From Acidimicrobiaceae bacterium (GTDB lineage Bacteria; Actinomycetota; Acidimicrobiia; Acidimicrobiales; RAAP-2), in NCBI GenBank assembly GCA_027306755.1, contig DAHUZE010000016.1, positions 1-53,725 of the forward strand: DNA of 53,725 nt, read 5' to 3'. Positions 24,725 through 33,426 of this stretch are shown piece by piece. The position numbers and the translations under genes were made by a program. Position 1 is the stretch's first letter; every line of letters starts with the position of its first letter. The notes below the pieces were generated by a model. It ran no database searches. It saw only the letters and a program-made list of their open reading frames with translations, and had not been told where the DNA came from.

Positions 24725-25968
24725 TGGCCACGCCACCAACCGCTCTCACGGACCTGGACGCGTGGGAACGCGGCGTCCCCTACGGCAGCTTCGCCCGCCT
24801 GCGGCGGGAGGCTCCGGTGGCCTGGTTCGACGAGGACCGGCCCAACCGCGGGTTCTGGTCCGTCCACCGGTACGCCACAATCGTCGAGATCAGCCGGGAC
24901 ACGGCCGGGTTCTCGTCGGCGACAGGGGTGTCCTTCGAGGAGCCGACGGCCGAGGACATGGCGGCGCGGCGGACCATCATCGACATGGACCCCCCCTCGC
25001 ACACCAAGCTCCGCAAGGTGCTTGCGCCGAGCTTCACGCCCCGGGCCGTTGCCGTCTACGAGCACTTCGTCCGCTCGCTGACGTCCGTGGCGCTGGACGA
25101 GGCGCTGCCGTTGGGCGAGTTCGACTTCGTCGGGCACGTGGCCCGCGAGGTTCCCATCCGGGTGCTGGGCCGCATCATGGGCCTGCCCGACGGGAACCTG
25201 AACGAGTTCGTCGAGCTCGGGGACAAGCTGATCGCCAACACGGACCCCGAGGTCACCGATGTCGTCTGGGGTCGGGACGACACCGACGAATTCCGGCTGT
25301 ACCCCTTCCGCAGCCCCTACGGGAAGCAGCTGTGGGACCTGGGCCGGGCTCTGGTGCAGGACCGCCTTCGCCAGCCGGGCGACGACCTCCTCTCCACGGT
25401 CCTGGCCGCAGAGATCGAGGGCCAGAAGCTGACCGAGGTCGACCTGGACAACTTCTTCTCCATCCTGGTCATCGCCGGCAACGAGACGACCCGGATCGCA
25501 CTGGCCCAGGGCGTCCTAGCGTTCTGCGAGCACCCGGACCAGTGGGACCGCCTGCGCCACGATCCCGGGCTGCTGAACTCGGCCACCGAGGAGGTGCTGC
25601 GATGGTCCTGCCCGACCCACTTCATGCGCCGGACCGCCACCCACGACGCGGAGCTGCAGGGCTGCCGGATCGCCGCCGGAGACAAGGTGGTGCTGTGGTA
25701 CGTCTCGGGAAACCGCGACGAGGAGGTGTTCGCCGAGCCGCAGCTCTTTGACGTGGGCCGGTCGCCCAATCCCCACCTGAGCTTCGGCCGGGGAGGGCCG
25801 CACATGTGCCTGGGCGCCCATCTGGCCCGGCTCGAGGTTCGCATCGTGCTGGACGAGCTGTGCAAGCGGGTAGCCCGGTTCGCCCTGGCCGGCGCGCCGG
25901 CGCGGACCCGGACGAACTTCACCAACGGCTTGAAGCGCCTGCCCGTGGCCGTGGAGCCGGTCCGGTAG
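24724..25968 (+). CDS. Cytochrome P450
   Basis: A 414-residue soluble bacterial P450. The I-helix reads VIAGNETTR near 255, the K-helix has EEVLRW (ExxR), and the heme loop is FGRGGPHMCLGAHLAR with thiolate Cys362. The N-terminal half (IIDMDPPSHTKLRKVLAPSF) resembles the CYP124/125/142 group that oxidises sterol or methyl-branched chains, but this does not fix a substrate. It is translationally coupled to the PuuD-like gene (TGATG). No ferredoxin or reductase lies next to it. Confidence 0.88.
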   Translation: MATPPTALTDLDAWERGVPYGSFARLRREAPVAWFDEDRPNRGFWSVHRYATIVEISRDTAGFSSATGVSFEEPTAEDMAARRTIIDMDPPSHTKLRKVLAPSFTPRAVAVYEHFVRSLTSVALDEALPLGEFDFVGHVAREVPIRVLGRIMGLPDGNLNEFVELGDKLIANTDPEVTDVVWGRDDTDEFRLYPFRSPYGKQLWDLGRALVQDRLRQPGDDLLSTVLAAEIEGQKLTEVDLDNFFSILVIAGNETTRIALAQGVLAFCEHPDQWDRLRHDPGLLNSATEEVLRWSCPTHFMRRTATHDAELQGCRIAAGDKVVLWYVSGNRDEEVFAEPQLFDVGRSPNPHLSFGRGGPHMCLGAHLARLEVRIVLDELCKRVARFALAGAPARTRTNFTNGLKRLPVAVEPVR

Positions 25969-26017
25969 CAGACGCTGCGCCGCCGGCCTACCGGTGTGCG
26001 ACATTTCACGGCGCTGA

Positions 26018-26200
26018 CACCGAGAGATTGCACGGTTTGCCACCAGATATCTGCTCGAGTCCGGTTCGGACCGATTCGGCGCGCTGGACTTCCAGGCCAG
26101 CCCCTCGGAGTGGCTCCCGCGCGAGTCGCATGCGCCGCTCGAGGAGCTCGTGGATGCGGTGGCGAGGAATGCCGCGTACTGCCTGACGCGGCTCGGGTGA
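26018..26200 (+). pseudogene. Possible C-terminal gene remnant without a start codon
   Basis: The 260-bp gap between the P450 and larC holds one stop-to-stop frame of 60 codons that reads like protein, with segments such as ARFATRYLLESGSDRFGALD and PLEELVDAVARNAAYCL. It has no ATG near its start and uses rarer codons (AGA, TAT, TTT, ATT) than its neighbours. I do not recognise a family. It may be the tail of a deleted gene, or chance. Confidence 0.3.
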
Positions 26201-26231
26201 CCGGACCCAGCGTTGCTCCCGCAAGCCACGG

Positions 26232-27500
26232 TCACAACCGGCCGTCCGACGGGGGCGCCGCCCCCTCCGGGCCTGCGCCGGGCTCCGCGCTTGCGCCGTG
26301 CTCGGGGTCCGCGGCCTGCGCCCGCCCCGTCACCTCTCCTCGCCACGCCTCTTCGGCCCGGGACGTCACCTCGCGCAGGCTCAACCCGGTGTCCCGGGCC
26401 GCCCGGGCCGCGTCGTCGTGCTCGGCCTTTGCCCGATCCGGGCCGACTTTCATGCGCACGGGAGCCCCTGTGACCTCCACCTCCTCTGTCCGGCGCGCCA
26501 CCGCCCACCGTTCCACGGTCACCGCCCGGACCCCGAAGGTCCCCGTCGCCCGCCGCACGACGCCAACCAAGTCCCCGGCGGCGGCAGGGTCGCACAGCAC
26601 GTGCACCGTATGCCCGGGGCGCCCCTTCTTCATGACCACCGGGCTGATCCAGGCGTCCAGGGCGCCGGCGTCCAGCAGCTCGGCCACCGCGTGCGCCAGC
26701 TGCTCGCCGGTCGCGTCGTCCACGGTCGCCTCCAGGACACGGAGCGGCTGCCCAGGCCCGGCGGCGGCGTCCAAGGCCCGGCCCACGACCACCTGGGTGC
26801 AGTTGGGCAGCTCCTCGAGCACGGCAGCGCCGGCCCCGTAGCCCGAGGCGGTCACCGTCATCGGCGGCAGCGGGCCGTACGACGACGCCAGCGCCACCAG
26901 CAGCGCGGCTCCGGTGGGCGTGGTCAGCTCCACCGGCAACGGGCGCCCGTAGGTGGGGATGCCCTCCAGGAGGCGCACCACGGCAGGAGGGGGATTCGGC
27001 AGCATGCCGTGTGCGGACCGGATGGTCCCGGTGCCGACGGCCACCGGCGACGCGGCGACCTCGTCGACGCCCAGCACCTCCAGCGCGGCGGCCGTTCCCA
27101 CGATGTCCACCAGGGAGTCGTGGGCGCCGACCTCGTGGAGGTGGACGGAGCCGGCCGGCATCCGGTGCAGCCGGCCCTCGGCGGCGGCCAGGGCCCGGAT
27201 CGTGGCCACGGCCCGGCGCTCGACGCGCGCCGGCAGCCGGGCCCCGGTCACCGCCTCCCGCACGCTGGCGCTGGTGCGGGCCACCGGAGCGCCGGGCTCG
27301 CCCGGCACGGTCACGACTGCCCGCGTGGCCGCGAGGCCGTTCCGCTGGGCCGGTTCGAACCGCAGCTCCCATCCGGGCACAGGCAGGCGGCGCAGCAGCA
27401 CGGTGACCTCCTGGGCATCGGCGCCGGCGTCGACGAGGCTGCCCAGCGCCATGTCGCCGGCGATCCCGGCGAAGCAGTGGAACCAGGCGACGGTCGTCAC
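26232..27500 (-). CDS. larC: Nickel-pincer cofactor biosynthesis protein LarC (nickel insertion)
   Basis: A 422-residue LarC (DUF111) protein. LarC is a CTP-dependent cyclometallase that inserts nickel into the pyridinium dithiocarboxylate nucleotide. It starts FHCFAGIAGDMALGSLVDAG, typical of the family, then VHLHEVGAHDSLVDIVGTA and ELTTPTGAALL, with the C-terminal LarC2-type part from about residue 270. In Lactobacillus LarC needs a ribosomal frameshift; here it is one frame. GTG 27500 overlaps the larB stop codon by 4 nt (GTGA), so it is coupled to larB. The last 50 residues are a low-complexity tail. Confidence 0.9.
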   Translation of the reverse strand: MTTVAWFHCFAGIAGDMALGSLVDAGADAQEVTVLLRRLPVPGWELRFEPAQRNGLAATRAVVTVPGEPGAPVARTSASVREAVTGARLPARVERRAVATIRALAAAEGRLHRMPAGSVHLHEVGAHDSLVDIVGTAAALEVLGVDEVAASPVAVGTGTIRSAHGMLPNPPPAVVRLLEGIPTYGRPLPVELTTPTGAALLVALASSYGPLPPMTVTASGYGAGAAVLEELPNCTQVVVGRALDAAAGPGQPLRVLEATVDDATGEQLAHAVAELLDAGALDAWISPVVMKKGRPGHTVHVLCDPAAAGDLVGVVRRATGTFGVRAVTVERWAVARRTEEVEVTGAPVRMKVGPDRAKAEHDDAARAARDTGLSLREVTSRAEEAWRGEVTGRAQAADPEHGASAEPGAGPEGAAPPSDGRL

Positions 27501-28258
27501 CGGAGCAGCCGGGCCACGGCGCACGCCGCCCCGAACCCGTTGTCGATCCCCACGACCGTCACTCCGGCGGCGCAGGACGACAGCATGGCCAGGAGCGCGG
27601 TCACCCCTTCCAAGGACGCGCCGTAGCCGACGCTGGTGGGGACGGCCACCACAGGCGCCGGGGTGATGCCCCCGGCCAGGCTGGCCAGCGCCCCTTCCAT
27701 CCCGGCCACCACCACCACGGCCTCGGCTTCGGCCAGCTCGTCGGCCGACGCCAGCAGGCGGTGGACGCCGGCCACCCCGCAGTCGGCCAGCAGGGTCGGG
27801 ACGAGCCCCAGGGCGGTGAGCACCGCCCGGCACTCCTCGGCCACCGGGAGGTCGGCCGTCCCGGCAGTGAGCAGCAGGACCCGCGCCGGGCGGGGGGGGG
27901 CCGGCCGCCACGCCACGGTGGACAGCGCTCCGGTGGGGGTGACCACGCCGGGCCGATGGCCGGCCGCGTCCACCGCAGCGGCCGAGGCCGCGATCTGCGC
28001 CCCGTCGGCCCGCGTCAGCACGACCGGGCCTCCCGAGGCGTCAAGGAGCTCCCCCACGATGGCCGCGCAGTGCTCGGCCGACTTGCCCGGGCCGTAGACG
28101 GCCTCGGGAAAGCCCTGCCGCAGGGCGCGGTGGTGGTCCACCCGGGCAAAGCCCAGGTCCGCGAAGGGGAGCCGCCGGAGCTTGCGGACCGCCTCGTCGG
28201 GCGGGCACCGGCCGCTCGCCACATCGGCCAGCAGGGTTCGTAGCTCGGGCTCGTCCAT
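27497..28258 (-). CDS. larB: Nickel-pincer cofactor biosynthesis protein LarB
   Basis: A 253-residue protein with the PurE-like C-terminal domain. LarB carboxylates and hydrolyses nicotinic acid adenine dinucleotide, the first step to the nickel-pincer nucleotide. Its N-terminus carries LGFARVDHHRALRQGFPEAVYGPGKS, the LarB signature. Later motifs are TAGTADLPVAEEC, DCGVAGVHRLL, VVVVAGMEGALASLAGGI and VPTSVGYGAS. It precedes larC in an operon and is divergent from pheA across only 23 bp. Confidence 0.92.
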   Translation of the reverse strand: MDEPELRTLLADVASGRCPPDEAVRKLRRLPFADLGFARVDHHRALRQGFPEAVYGPGKSAEHCAAIVGELLDASGGPVVLTRADGAQIAASAAAVDAAGHRPGVVTPTGALSTVAWRPAPPRPARVLLLTAGTADLPVAEECRAVLTALGLVPTLLADCGVAGVHRLLASADELAEAEAVVVVAGMEGALASLAGGITPAPVVAVPTSVGYGASLEGVTALLAMLSSCAAGVTVVGIDNGFGAACAVARLLR

Positions 28259-28268
28259 CGCGGCTCAC

Positions 28269-28274
28269 TATCCT
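28269..28274 (+). promoter_or_regulatory. -10 box (TATCCT) of pheA
   Basis: TATCCT lies 7 nt before GTG 28282. The same AT-rich patch read on the other strand (GATAGT) would serve larB, so the two divergent promoters overlap. Confidence 0.5.
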
Positions 28275-28281
28275 GCCCGAT

Positions 28282-29235
28282 GTGACGAGCCCGCCCGCTT
28301 CGGTGGCCTTCCTCGGTCCTGTGGGCACGTTCTCCGAGGAGGCGCTGCTCACCCAGGAGGACTACGCGGCAACGGCGCTGCAGCCCTGCGCCACCATCGC
28401 CGACGTGCTCGACGCGGTCAGGGACGGCCGGGCGGACCTGGGGTTCGTGCCCATCGAGAACGCCATCGACGGTGTGGTGCGCGACACGCTGGACGCCCTC
28501 ATCTTCGACGTGGACCTGCTCATCCAGCGCGAGGTGGTCCTGGACGTCCATCTCCACCTGATGGGCCCCCCCGGCCTGGCCCTGCCAGACGTGCGCCGGG
28601 TGGTGTCCTACCCGGTGGCCCTGGGCCAGTGCCGCCGCTTCTTCGCCGAGCAGCTCCCCGGGGTCGAGCTGGTGGCGGCCACCTCCACCGCCGATGCGGC
28701 GCGCCTGGTTGGCGCCGCGGGCCCCGCGGGCGCCGGGGCCCCGCCGGGCACCGCGGCGCTGGCCCCGCGCCTGGCTGCCGAGCTCTACGGCCTGCGAATG
28801 CTGGTCGAGGACGTCGAGGACTTCGACGGCAACCAGACGAGGTTCCTGGCCGTGACCACCTCCGGGGTGCCGGCCCCCACCGGGCACGACCGGACCAGCA
28901 TCGTCTGCTTCCAGGACGCGGACCGTCCAGGGAGCCTCCACGGCATCCTGGGGCAGTTCGCCGCCCGGAACATCAACCTGACCCGGTTGGAGTCGCGCCC
29001 CACCAAGCAGGGGCTGGGCGAGTACTGCTTCGCCATCGACCTGGCCGGGCACCTGGCGGACGAGGTGGTGGCCGACTGCCTGCGCGACCTTCGGGCCGGC
29101 CTGGCCGACATCAAGTTCCTCGGGTCCTACCCTGCGGCCGGCCACCTCGCGCTGCAGCGCCGGCGGGAAGCGGACGATGCCTGGCGGCGGGCGGACGGTT
29201 GGCTCGCGGCCCTCCGGAGCCAGATGGCGAGGTGA
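28282..29235 (+). CDS. pheA: Prephenate dehydratase
   Basis: A 317-residue enzyme converting prephenate to phenylpyruvate for phenylalanine synthesis. FLGPVGTFSEEALL opens the catalytic domain, FVPIENAIDGVV follows, and NQTRFLAV contains the conserved TRF motif. An ACT domain with RPGSLHGILGQFAARNINLT and ESRPTK forms the C-terminal third and should bind phenylalanine for feedback control. GTG 28282 has a -10 box 7 nt upstream. The stop codon overlaps the next start. Confidence 0.93.
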   Translation: MTSPPASVAFLGPVGTFSEEALLTQEDYAATALQPCATIADVLDAVRDGRADLGFVPIENAIDGVVRDTLDALIFDVDLLIQREVVLDVHLHLMGPPGLALPDVRRVVSYPVALGQCRRFFAEQLPGVELVAATSTADAARLVGAAGPAGAGAPPGTAALAPRLAAELYGLRMLVEDVEDFDGNQTRFLAVTTSGVPAPTGHDRTSIVCFQDADRPGSLHGILGQFAARNINLTRLESRPTKQGLGEYCFAIDLAGHLADEVVADCLRDLRAGLADIKFLGSYPAAGHLALQRRREADDAWRRADGWLAALRSQMAR

Positions 29236-29825
29236 CGCCGGACCGGGACGCTCTCCTGCGTCGGGGCCTGCGGCTGGAGTACGTGACGCTCGGGTGGAAC
29301 GTGGCCGGCGTGGGGGTGCTGGCCTGGTCCGCTGTAGCCGCCCGCTCGGTCGCCCTGGCAGGGTTCGGCATCGACAGCCTCATCGAGATCGGCGCGTCCG
29401 CCGTGGTGGTGTGGGAGCTCAGCGGGGGGTCCCCGGTCCGCCGGGGCCGTGCCCTCCGGCTGATCGGAGGTGCCTTCGCCCTGCTGGGCCTGTACCTCCT
29501 CGTGCAGGGGGCGCTCGTCCTGTCGGTCGGGCATCGTGCGGGCCACAGCCCCGTCGGCATCGGCTGGACTGCCGTCACCGCCGCGCTGATGTTCTCCCTG
29601 GCCCTCGGGAAGGCCCGGACGGGCGAGGCACTGGGCAACCCGGTGCTGTCGGCCGAGGGCCGCGTCACGGCGGTGGACGGGATCCTGGCGGTCGCCGTGC
29701 TGTGCGGTCTCGTCCTGGACGCGGCGCTGGGTTGGTGGTGGGCCGACCCGGTGGCCGGATTCGTGCTCGTCTTCTACGCCGTCCGGGAGTGCCGCTCGAT
29801 CTTTGCCGCCCACGAGGACGGGTGA
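29232..29825 (+). CDS. CDF-like cation-transporter membrane domain protein
   Basis: A 197-residue integral membrane protein with about five or six helices and no cytoplasmic C-terminal domain. FGIDSLIEIGAS in the second helix and VTAVDGILAVAVL in the fifth resemble the metal-site helices of cation diffusion facilitators, with Asp but without the usual His partners. CDF proteins are about 300 residues; this one stops after the transmembrane part. It starts at a GTG overlapping pheA. The transported ion is unknown. Confidence 0.65.
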   Translation: MTPDRDALLRRGLRLEYVTLGWNVAGVGVLAWSAVAARSVALAGFGIDSLIEIGASAVVVWELSGGSPVRRGRALRLIGGAFALLGLYLLVQGALVLSVGHRAGHSPVGIGWTAVTAALMFSLALGKARTGEALGNPVLSAEGRVTAVDGILAVAVLCGLVLDAALGWWWADPVAGFVLVFYAVRECRSIFAAHEDG

Positions 29826-29859
29826 GGAGCGGCTGGCGGGCGGCGTGGCGACGGGTGGG

Positions 29860-30213
29860 TCAGCGGCGGAAGCGGTCGAGCTGCCGGCGCTCCCGCTTGG
29901 TCGGCCGCCCCGTACCGGGCGCTCGCTCGGCGGCCAGGGCGCCGGCCGGCGACACCGGCGGGCTGTGGTCTACCAGGCAGCTGGATGCCTCGGGGGCGCC
30001 CATGCGCTTGGCAGCCACCCGCACCACCTGGAGCTCCCGCTGGCGCCCGTGGAGGCGGACCGACACCCGGTCACCGGCCCGGACCGGGCTCGCGGCCTTG
30101 GCCCCCGTGCCGTTCACCCGGACGTGCCCCGCCCGGCACGCGTCCGTTGCCGCCGTCCGGGTCTTGTAGAGGCGCACCGCCCACAGCCACTGGTCCACCC
30201 GCACGACGTCCAC
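29860..30213 (-). CDS. hslR: S4-domain RNA-binding protein (Hsp15-like)
   Basis: A 117-residue protein. Residues 4-60 form an S4 domain: VRVDQWLWAVRLYKTRTAATDACRAGHVRVNG, then VRAGDRVSV. The tail is basic (RPTKRERRQLDRFRR). Hsp15 binds 50S subunits carrying stalled nascent peptide-tRNA. It is convergent with the CDF-like gene and divergent from the nitrilase gene. Confidence 0.85.
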   Translation of the reverse strand: MDVVRVDQWLWAVRLYKTRTAATDACRAGHVRVNGTGAKAASPVRAGDRVSVRLHGRQRELQVVRVAAKRMGAPEASSCLVDHSPPVSPAGALAAERAPGTGRPTKRERRQLDRFRR

Positions 30214-30320
30214 TGCGCCATCCTGGCACCTTGCATCAGCGCGGCAGCCTCCAGGGCAGTGCGCCGAGCGACGGCCGTGCTACCGTTCGCGCGCCCGGGG
30301 CGAGCCGGGCGGAGGATCGC

Positions 30321-31145
30321 ATGAGGGTGCTGCTGGCGCAGGTTGCGCCTCGAACGCATGACGTCGCCTCCAATGTGGAGGACGCGTGCCGCCTCCTGTA
30401 CGCCTACCCGGACGCGGAGCTTGCGGTGTTCCCCGAGCTGTACGTGCATGCGTACGCCCTGAAGGGGATCGTTCCACTGGACCTGGACCTGGACCTGGAC
30501 GGCGGAGGCGCGTTGACGCCGCTGCTGGCTGCGGCTCGGGACACTTCCACGGCCGTGGTGGTGGGTGTGGCCGAGCGCCGGGGGGAGGGCATGGCCAACA
30601 CCGCCTTGTGCATCGATGAGCACGGCGCCGCTGCCGGGCGGTACCGGAAGGTGCAGCTGTTCGGCGCCGAGCACCGGTACTTCCTGGAAGGTGACGAGTA
30701 CCTGATCGCGCCGCTGGCCGGCGCGGCCGTGGGCATCCTGGTCTGCTACGACGTGGAGTTTCCCGAGCCGGCCCGGGCGCTGGCTTCGGCGGGGGCCGAG
30801 CTCGTGGTCACGATATCGGCCAACATGGACCCCTATGCCGAGGACCACCAGCTCTTCCTGCGGGTGCGGGCGCTGGAGAACGGGCTTCCCCACGTGTACG
30901 TGACCTGCGTCGGCCAGGAGGGCCGACTTCGGTTCTGCGGCGGGTCCGGCGTCGCCGACGCATCGGGGCGGCTGGTCGCGGCGCTGCCCGCGTACCGGCC
31001 CGACATCCGGGTGGTGGACGTGGCTGTCGGCGCTCACGGCGGCGGGGCGCCGGCGTACCTTGCCGACCTGCGCAGCGGGGTCCCGGTCCGGGGCGGCCGC
31101 TCCGGCGATTCCCGGTCCCGGCCCACCGAGTCGCTGCAGCGCTGA
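30321..31145 (+). CDS. Carbon-nitrogen hydrolase (nitrilase superfamily)
   Basis: A 274-residue amidase/nitrilase-fold enzyme with the Glu-Lys-Cys triad: FPELYVHA (Glu near 40), YRKVQLFG (Lys near 110) and VCYDVEFPEPARAL (Cys142). It probably hydrolyses an amide rather than a nitrile. ATG 30321 follows GGAGGA by 5 nt. A run of four CTGGAC hexamers (30477-30500) encodes an unusual LDLDLDLD stretch in a surface loop region. An amino-acid permease follows 70 bp downstream, perhaps supplying the substrate. Confidence 0.88.
   Translation: MRVLLAQVAPRTHDVASNVEDACRLLYAYPDAELAVFPELYVHAYALKGIVPLDLDLDLDGGGALTPLLAAARDTSTAVVVGVAERRGEGMANTALCIDEHGAAAGRYRKVQLFGAEHRYFLEGDEYLIAPLAGAAVGILVCYDVEFPEPARALASAGAELVVTISANMDPYAEDHQLFLRVRALENGLPHVYVTCVGQEGRLRFCGGSGVADASGRLVAALPAYRPDIRVVDVAVGAHGGGAPAYLADLRSGVPVRGGRSGDSRSRPTESLQR
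30477..30500 (+). repeat. Four tandem CTGGAC hexamers inside the nitrilase gene
   Basis: The in-frame hexamer repeat encodes Leu-Asp four times. Copy-number change would keep the frame and alter loop length. Confidence 0.75.
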
Positions 31146-31215
31146 AGGAACGGAGATACCCGAGCACCTGAGAGGGCGGCGCCCTGGGGACAGGGGCCGC
31201 AGAACGGAGGGAACG

Positions 31216-32694
31216 ATGGCGGAACCGACGGCGATCCCCCTCACCGCGACGGCGCCCGCCCCGGTGAGCGCCGGGCCGGAGTCGCATCGCCTGGCAAAGG
31301 GGGTGCTAGGCCTCGTGGACATCTCGGCGGCAACGATGGCTAACGTCGCCCCGGCCATGAGCTTCTTCTTCGGCTTCGGCTTCCTGGCCCTCACCGCCGG
31401 TGCCGCGGCCCCGCTCACCATCCTCGCCGCGGGGATCGCCATCGCCCTCCTGGCCAACACGCTGTCCCAGTTCTCCCGGGTGATCCCGTCCACGGGCGGG
31501 TTCATCACCTTCGTCGGAAAGACCTTCGGGCCCACCAGCGCCGTGACGACGGCGCTCTTGGCCGGGACCGGCTACATCACGGCGATGGCCTCGGTCATCG
31601 CCATCTCCGGAGGCTTCTTCTCCATCACCCTCAAGTACTACTTCGGGTGGAACGTGCCCTGGGGCGTCCTCACGGCCGTGCTGACCGTTGCTGCGGTGGT
31701 GATGATGATCCGCGGCGTGGCCATCTCCACCAAGGTGGCCGGACTGTTCTTCGGTTTCGAGCTCACGATCCTGGTGATCGTGTCGATCGCCTCCCTCGCC
31801 AGTCACGGCGCCCACCTGTCCTTCATTCCCTTCGAGCCCAGCCACATCAAGAGCGGTTTCTCCGGGCTCGCCGCCGGATTCCCCCTCGCCGTCTACCTCT
31901 TCATCGGCTGGGAGAACTCGGCCGCCCTGGCGGAGGAGACGGACAACCCTCGGCGCAACGTGCCCCGAGCCGTCTTCCTGTCGGTGGGGGTGATGCTGGT
32001 GAGCTACCTGCTGTTCTCGTACGCCACCGTCACCGGGTTCGGCTACAACGTCAAGACGCTCTCCAGCGCCGCCATCCCGTTCATCACCGTCGCCCACAGC
32101 ACCATCGGGGTCCTAGCGGTGCTCGCCTACCTGGCCGGGCTGACCTCCACGTTGGGGGCCCTCATCGCCGGAACCAACTCCCAGGCCCGCCTGGTCTTCA
32201 ACTCAGGGCGGGAAGGACTGCTGCCCCGGTGGATCGGCAGGGTGGACCCCCGGCGCCGCACCCCCAAGAACGCCATCTTCGTGTTCGTGGGCATCTCGGT
32301 CGGGATCATCGCCGTGTGGGCCATCTTCGACTCCCTGCAGGGCAAGCCGGTGGCGCTGACACCCATCAACTTCTTTGCCGAGTCTTCCACCATGGGGACC
32401 ATCCTGGTGCTCTTGGTGTATCTCGGCGCCAACCTGGCACTCCCCTTCTTCATGCGCCGCCACGCACCGGGCCGTTTCGATCCGGTGCGCCACGGCGTGC
32501 TGCCCATCCTGGGCGCGGCGGCCATCATCGTGCCGCTGTACTACCTGTCCAAGCCGGGCCAGGCGTCGCCGTACAACTGGTATCCGTACGTGGCGCTTGC
32601 CATCCTCGTCTTGTCGGTCGTCTACGCGCGGGTGCTCACCCGGCGGGACCCGGGGATCGCCGAGCGCGTCGGGTCGATCATCGCGGACCACTGA
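31216..32694 (+). CDS. APC-superfamily amino-acid permease
   Basis: A 492-residue transporter with about 12 membrane helices. The conserved first-helix region is VDISAATMANVAPAMSFFFGFG, IPSTGGFITFVGKTFG follows, and WENSAALAEETDNPRRNVPRA is the typical loop before helix 7. GTNSQARLVFNSGREGLLP is also an APC motif. It starts at ATG 31216 behind GGAGGG. The substrate could be an amino acid or amine; closeness to the nitrilase gene suggests a joint role, but this is inference. Confidence 0.88.
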   Translation: MAEPTAIPLTATAPAPVSAGPESHRLAKGVLGLVDISAATMANVAPAMSFFFGFGFLALTAGAAAPLTILAAGIAIALLANTLSQFSRVIPSTGGFITFVGKTFGPTSAVTTALLAGTGYITAMASVIAISGGFFSITLKYYFGWNVPWGVLTAVLTVAAVVMMIRGVAISTKVAGLFFGFELTILVIVSIASLASHGAHLSFIPFEPSHIKSGFSGLAAGFPLAVYLFIGWENSAALAEETDNPRRNVPRAVFLSVGVMLVSYLLFSYATVTGFGYNVKTLSSAAIPFITVAHSTIGVLAVLAYLAGLTSTLGALIAGTNSQARLVFNSGREGLLPRWIGRVDPRRRTPKNAIFVFVGISVGIIAVWAIFDSLQGKPVALTPINFFAESSTMGTILVLLVYLGANLALPFFMRRHAPGRFDPVRHGVLPILGAAAIIVPLYYLSKPGQASPYNWYPYVALAILVLSVVYARVLTRRDPGIAERVGSIIADH

Positions 32695-32726
32695 GCCGCA
32701 CGTGACAGGACTGATCGGTCGAGCGG

Positions 32727-33362
32727 CTACTGCGCCTTTCCCGGCGCGGCGTGCAACCGCCGGAGCGTGTGGGCCGCCGCGGCCGCGTCGCCGGGCCCGC
32801 CGCGCTGGCGGAGGCGGTCGACCACCGCCAGCCGGTGGTCCGCGTCCACGTTGCCGCCGTACTTGAACTTGGAGCGCACCTCTTCGATGGCCAGGCGCAC
32901 GCCGCGAATGGCGCGCAGCCGCTGCAGGTGGGCGTCCAGCGGATCGGCCACGTCCATGCCCGGCTGTTCCGCCCGCAGCTGCACCCGGAGGATGTCCGCC
33001 ACCGCTGCGGGCTCCTCGACAACCGTTGCCGTGCCGAGCAGTTGGACCGCCGCGTAGTAGGTGGTCGGGATCCCGAGGGCGGGGTCCTCGTCCCCGATGG
33101 CTTTCCACGCCGAGGGGATGAAGGCCCAGTCCCCGGCCACGCTCAAGAGTGCGCGAGGTTGCTCGGCAAGGGCGCCGAGCAACGGGTTCCGGCCGACCAG
33201 GTGCAAGAGGACCGCTGTGCCGTCGAGCACGAACTGGGTGGGCACGACCACCGGTACGTCACGGCCGAGCCCGCTGGCCGCCAGGTGCCCGAACCCCTGG
33301 GCGCGCACGAACGAGCGCCATTCCTCCTCTTCCAGGCCGGCGTCGACCGGTGCGATGTACAT
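32727..33362 (-). CDS. PaiB-like FMN-binding split-barrel protein
   Basis: A 211-residue protein of the FMN-binding split-barrel clan. It begins MYIAPVD, like the PaiB family, has GHLAASG, PTQFVLDGTAVLLHLVGRNP and AWKAIGDEDPALGIPTTYYAAVQLLG in the barrel, and KFKYGGNVD near residue 170, matching the PaiB C-terminal motif. PaiB is described as a negative regulator of sporulation and protease genes in Bacillus, but its chemistry is unclear. ATG 33362 has GAGGAGG 6 nt upstream, better than an earlier in-frame start. Confidence 0.75.
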   Translation of the reverse strand: MYIAPVDAGLEEEEWRSFVRAQGFGHLAASGLGRDVPVVVPTQFVLDGTAVLLHLVGRNPLLGALAEQPRALLSVAGDWAFIPSAWKAIGDEDPALGIPTTYYAAVQLLGTATVVEEPAAVADILRVQLRAEQPGMDVADPLDAHLQRLRAIRGVRLAIEEVRSKFKYGGNVDADHRLAVVDRLRQRGGPGDAAAAAHTLRRLHAAPGKAQ

Positions 33363-33426
33363 TCGCCCCTCCTCGTTGCGGTCGGGCCCCATTGTTGCCG
33401 CGCCGCGCCGGTAGCGTTGGCGGGCC

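Noticed and set aside
25996-26841. 281-codon plus-strand frame opposite larC
   Set aside because: Most of it is antisense to larC, Ser/Thr/Arg/Pro-rich and without motifs.
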